From contig PLIM01000163.1 of the NCBI GenBank assembly GCA_003139355.1, positions 1 to 35,952 on the forward strand: DNA of 35,952 nucleotides. Reading direction: 5' to 3'. The position numbers and the translations under genes were made by a program. The notes below the pieces were generated by a model that saw only the letters and a program-made list of their open reading frames with translations, did no database searches and was not told the origin of the DNA. This document shows positions 32,110-35,952 of the stretch, in pieces (within the stretch, counting starts at the first letter, position 1; the number at the start of each line of letters is the position of its first letter). This DNA comes from Acidimicrobiaceae bacterium (lineage in GTDB: Bacteria; Actinomycetota; Acidimicrobiia; Acidimicrobiales; Bog-793).

Positions 32110-34860
32110 ATGGACCTGGCGACATTGGGCCCCAACTGTGAAGCTGTTCCCATGGTTGTCGCGCGCGCCCCACTCGGGGAGCTGGACCTGGCCGACGCTG
32201 CCGGTCTCGCCCCGGAGGAGGTGCTCTCGCGCCTGGGGAGCAGCACCGATGGACTCTCGTCCGACGATGTGGCGGAGCGGCTAAGACGGTTCGGGCCCAA
32301 CGCGCTCGGTACGCACCGTGTGCGTGCTACCGCCGTCCTCTTCCGCCAGATCCGGAACCCGATCCTGATCCTTCTTCTCGGGGCGGCACTGGTGTCGGGA
32401 CTGACCGGTGGCGGGACGAACGCGGTGATCATCGCTGTCATCGTCGCCCTCAGCGTCGGTCTGGGCTTCTTCAACGAGTACCGGGCCGAGGTGGCGATGG
32501 CCTCTCTCCGCGGCAAGATCCGACACGAGGCCGAGGTCCTCAGGGACCGACGGACGGTCCGGGTTCCGGTGACCGACCTCGTGCCAGGCGACGTGGTATC
32601 GCTTCGCATCGGTGGCATCGTGCCAGCCGACCTCCGTCTGCTGAAGGTCGACGAGCTCGAGTGCGACGAAGGCGTGCTGACCGGAGAGTCGATGCCGGTG
32701 GCCAAGTCCGTGGCACCCGTCACTGGCCACCAGGCGCTGGATCAGCCGGGATGCGCTTTCATGGGGACAGTCGTCCACCAGGGCTCGGCCCTCGGCGTGG
32801 TGGTCCGCAGCGGAGCCCGCACCGCCTTCGGGCAGATCGCTGCCGGTCTGAGCGAGAAACAGAGCCGGACCGCCTTCGAGATAGGCCTGTCTCGTTTCTC
32901 GCGCTTGTTGTTCGGGGTGGCGGCCGTGCTCACTGGGTTCATCTTCATCGTCAACGTGGCGCTGTCACGGCCCCTCATCGACGCACTGCTCTTCTCACTG
33001 GCGATCGCCGTCGGCATCGCCCCCGAGATGATGCCCGCCATCGTGACGGTCAGCCTCGCCGCAGGCTCGAGGGCCCTCGTGGCGAAGAAGGTGTTGGTCA
33101 AGCGGCTGGTCGCCATCGAGGACCTGGGCAACATCGAGATCCTCTTCACCGACAAGACCGGCACCCTCACCGAGGGGGCGATCACCTTCGAGCGGGGACT
33201 CGCCGCTGACGGGCAGGAGAGTGACCGCCCGCTGCTGTTCGGGCTGGTGTGCAACGAAGCGACGGTCACCGACGAGGGCCCGGTCGGGGGCAACGCGTTG
33301 GACCAGGCGCTGTGGTCGGCCCCCGGGGCGGGTGTGGGAGGTGAGATCGCCACCTCGGCCGTCGGCTATGTGCGACAGGGCGTGCTTCCTTTCGACCACG
33401 AGCGCCAGCTGGTCTCCGTGCTGGTCAAGGATCCCTCTGGCAAGCCACTCCTGATCACCAAGGGAGCACCCGAGGTAGTTCTGGAGCGGTGCGTGAACGT
33501 TCCTGACGGCGCCCGGCCAGCGCTGGAGGCACTGTTCAACGAAGGAGCCCGGGTGGTGGCCGTGGCCACCCGCCCGGCAGGTGACGTGGAGACGCTCACC
33601 GCCGAGGCCGAACAGGGGTTGGCGCTGGTCGGGTTCCTGACCTTCGCCGACCGTCCGAAGGCAGACGCCGGCTCCTCCATCGCCCAGCTCCAACGGCTGG
33701 GCGTGGAGGTGAAGATCATCACCGGGGACAACGGCTTGGTGGCAGCCAAGGTGTGCTCGGACATCGGATTCGAATGCGCGGGCGTGCGCAGCGGCACGGA
33801 GGTCGAGTCCCTCGACGACGACCAGCTCGAGGCGGCCATCCTAACCACGACGGTGTTCGCCCGGATCAGCCCCGATCAGAAGTCGCGGATCATCAAGGTG
33901 GCCCGCCGCACCGGAAGGGACGTGGCGTACCTCGGCGACGGGGTGAACGACGCGGTGGCGCTGCACCACGCTGATGTCGGGATCTCGGTGGACTCGGGAA
34001 CCGACGTGGCCAAGGACGCCGCCGACGTGGTGCTGCTCGACAAGGACCTCGGGGTGCTGGCCGAAGGGGTGATGGAAGGCCGCCGCATCTTCGCCAACAC
34101 CATGAAGTACGTCCTGATGTCCACGTCCTCGAACTTCGGCAACATGTTCAGTGCGGCCGCTGCCTCGGTGTTCCTGACGTTCCTTCCGATGCTGCCGACG
34201 CAGATCCTCCTCAACAATCTGCTCTACAACGCCGGTCAGCTGGTGATCCCGACCGACCAGGTCGACCCCGAGGCGCTGGCCCGGCCGGCGGCGTGGGACA
34301 TGAAGTTCATTCGGCGCTTCATGTCCGTGTTCGGCCCGGTGAGCTCGATCTTCGACTTCCTCACCTTCTGGGTGATGCTCTCCCTCCTCCACGCCGGTCA
34401 CGCCGAGTTCAGGACCGGCTGGTTCGTCGAGTCGATCGCCACTCAGACCTTGGTCATCTACGTGATCCGGACGCGGCGGGTCCCGTTCTTCAAGAGCCGG
34501 CCCAGCCTGCCGATGCTTCTGGTGCCGACCGGGGCGGCTCTGGTCGGTGCGATCCTTCCGTGGACGGGGCTGTCACACCTGTTGGGATTCACACCCCTGC
34601 CGACGACCTTCTTCCTTCTCCTGTTCGGGATGGTCGTGGTCTACCTGCTGCTGGTCGAGCTGGCCAAGACCCGGTTCTACCGCGTCCCCCATGCGCGGAC
34701 TCCCCGGCCCCTATCCACCCACGCTGAACGGCTGGAGCGGCACATCGGCCGCCGGGCGTCCCATTTCATCCACTTTGCGATGCAAGAGGAAGGAACCCGG
34801 CGAGAACCCAGGGCCCAGGCGTCGCGGGCCAGCGCCGTCAACAAGCCGTCCGGTCAATGA
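32110..34860 (+). CDS. MgtA-like cation (probably Mg2+) P-type ATPase
   Basis: VLTGESMPVAKS, SLAIAVGIAPEMMPAIVTVSLAAGSRALVAKKVLVKRLVAIEDLGNIEILFTDKTGTLTEG, GDGVNDAVALHHADVGISVDSGTDVAKDAADVVLLDKDL. Confidence 0.9.
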   Translation: MDLATLGPNCEAVPMVVARAPLGELDLADAAGLAPEEVLSRLGSSTDGLSSDDVAERLRRFGPNALGTHRVRATAVLFRQIRNPILILLLGAALVSGLTGGGTNAVIIAVIVALSVGLGFFNEYRAEVAMASLRGKIRHEAEVLRDRRTVRVPVTDLVPGDVVSLRIGGIVPADLRLLKVDELECDEGVLTGESMPVAKSVAPVTGHQALDQPGCAFMGTVVHQGSALGVVVRSGARTAFGQIAAGLSEKQSRTAFEIGLSRFSRLLFGVAAVLTGFIFIVNVALSRPLIDALLFSLAIAVGIAPEMMPAIVTVSLAAGSRALVAKKVLVKRLVAIEDLGNIEILFTDKTGTLTEGAITFERGLAADGQESDRPLLFGLVCNEATVTDEGPVGGNALDQALWSAPGAGVGGEIATSAVGYVRQGVLPFDHERQLVSVLVKDPSGKPLLITKGAPEVVLERCVNVPDGARPALEALFNEGARVVAVATRPAGDVETLTAEAEQGLALVGFLTFADRPKADAGSSIAQLQRLGVEVKIITGDNGLVAAKVCSDIGFECAGVRSGTEVESLDDDQLEAAILTTTVFARISPDQKSRIIKVARRTGRDVAYLGDGVNDAVALHHADVGISVDSGTDVAKDAADVVLLDKDLGVLAEGVMEGRRIFANTMKYVLMSTSSNFGNMFSAAAASVFLTFLPMLPTQILLNNLLYNAGQLVIPTDQVDPEALARPAAWDMKFIRRFMSVFGPVSSIFDFLTFWVMLSLLHAGHAEFRTGWFVESIATQTLVIYVIRTRRVPFFKSRPSLPMLLVPTGAALVGAILPWTGLSHLLGFTPLPTTFFLLLFGMVVVYLLLVELAKTRFYRVPHARTPRPLSTHAERLERHIGRRASHFIHFAMQEEGTRREPRAQASRASAVNKPSGQ

Positions 34861-34967
34861 TCGAGCCACCGGTCGGCGAACTGGGCGGCCGGCTGGGAGA
34901 GGCTGGGCCGCTCCTTCTCCCACAGATGACCCACGTCCGTGTACGGAATGAGCTCCGAGAGTCTCCC
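34854..34967 (-). pseudogene. Possible C-terminal relic of an alpha/beta hydrolase
   Basis: GRLSELIPYTDVGHLWEKERPSLSQPAAQFADRWLDH*: resembles the catalytic-His region (GHxxxxERP) of alpha/beta hydrolases. Confidence 0.4.
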
Positions 34968-35008
34968 GGTATGCCCAGACAAGCCGCTCAGGGCGCGAAG
35001 TCCACGTC

Positions 35009-35905
35009 CTACAAGCCCGTGAGAACCACGCTCGCGGGGTGTTCGACGGTGAAAGCCAGACGGATCGCCGACTTCCCCCCAGGCTCGAGCTCGAGCTTCC
35101 ACGTCAGCTGGCCGAGGTCATCCTGCTCGACCGCCTTGGGGCTCGCCTCGCGCAGCTTGACCTTGACGTCGCCGTCACGCGAGGTCGGGATCTGGTCTTG
35201 CACGGTTATCCGGACCGGCTTGTCACGGTGGTTCTCGACGGTGATCTCGTAGGCGACCTCGATGCTGCGCGTGCCGCCGATGACCGCCTTGCCGGTGCTC
35301 TTTCGGCGTAGCGCCCGTTCCACGCGGACACGGTCGTCGACGCCGAGGTGCAGCTCGAACTCTTCCCCGGGGGCGACAGTGCCGAGGTCGGTAGCGCCGA
35401 CGTACTCCGCATCGTGGAAAACGCTCGCGGGACCCGGCAACAGCAACACGGGCGAGCTGTTGGTGACCGTCGCGCGCAAGTAGGCCTCGGGGGCGAGCTT
35501 CGGGATCGTGAGATGGTCAAGTGCGGCGCCGACCTCAAAGCGCGCCACGGTCGTCTTGTGGGGCGTCCCGTCGGACGGGACAGGCATCAGGATCGGGACC
35601 CGGTAGACGAGCGCCGCTCCCGACTCCTCGGGGTACGTGACGAGCGGCGGTGCCTCCGCCATCAGCTCCGCCTCGAACCTCGGGGACTGCGGGCCGGCCG
35701 ACAGGGGCTCTGGCGTTGCGGCCGCGGCGGCGACACCCGAGGCACGCGCCCTCCGCACGGCATGGGCAGAAACTCCCGGCGGGACGGGGATCGGCCGGCC
35801 GATGAACCACGGACGCAGCTCGGGCACGGACCTGTGGCGTCCGCGCCGCGTGGTCGACAGCGTCAGCTCCACGGGTCGTGAGCTGTTCCCGAATCTCTGA
35901 GTCAT
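35009..35905 (-). CDS. DUF4139 (MuiA-like) protein, apparently 5'-truncated
   Basis: NSSRPVELTLSTTRRGRHRSVPELRPWFIGRP...HKTTVARFEVGAALDHLTIPKLAPEAYLRATVTNSSPVLLLPGPASVFHDAEYVGATDLGTVAPGEEFELHLGVDDRVRVERAL...; begins inside the domain. Confidence 0.7.
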   Translation of the reverse strand: MTQRFGNSSRPVELTLSTTRRGRHRSVPELRPWFIGRPIPVPPGVSAHAVRRARASGVAAAAATPEPLSAGPQSPRFEAELMAEAPPLVTYPEESGAALVYRVPILMPVPSDGTPHKTTVARFEVGAALDHLTIPKLAPEAYLRATVTNSSPVLLLPGPASVFHDAEYVGATDLGTVAPGEEFELHLGVDDRVRVERALRRKSTGKAVIGGTRSIEVAYEITVENHRDKPVRITVQDQIPTSRDGDVKVKLREASPKAVEQDDLGQLTWKLELEPGGKSAIRLAFTVEHPASVVLTGL

Positions 35906-35952
35906 AATGAGCGAACACCTATTCGATAAAGTGTTCTCTGTGAACCTGACCG

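Noticed and set aside
1-35952. CRISPR arrays or rRNA genes
   Set aside because: No spaced short-repeat arrays or rRNA-like segments seen on reading; the only regular repeats are the in-frame propeller units.

Overview
High-GC actinobacterial-type window (35,952 bp) assembled by reading the sequence and ORF track only; no database search was run. Contents: a secreted tandem-repeat beta-propeller gene open at the left edge; an IS21-family relic; WhiB; HAD hydrolase; GNAT; a decayed DUF433/DUF5615 pair and a VapBC-type pair; acyl-CoA dehydrogenase; cold-shock protein; divergent cysS/valS; a lipoprotein; a YbhN-like membrane protein; aldehyde dehydrogenase; a SpoIID-like protein with a collagen-like insert. 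These are followed by a surface-glycan locus (Wzm/Wzt ABC transporter, several glycosyltransferases, a methyltransferase-like protein, a coiled-coil protein, a secreted propeller protein), then clpP and tRNA-Leu(UAG). Downstream of the tRNA is a ~2 kb island bounded by a perfect 51-bp tRNA-derived repeat; its only sizeable gene is an AAA/Orc-like ATPase. The right end has an MgtA-like P-type ATPase and several truncated genes. The best candidate for an undescribed system is the tRNA-Leu mini-island: it has no integrase gene, and its ATPase is bracketed by two copies of the motif TATAGAN3ATN3TATAAA. Other notable points are the IS21 relic upstream of the propeller, genes apparently lacking canonical start codons (VapC, Wzt), compact divergent/leaderless promoters, and gene relics at 3.5-4.4 kb and 34.8-35.9 kb.
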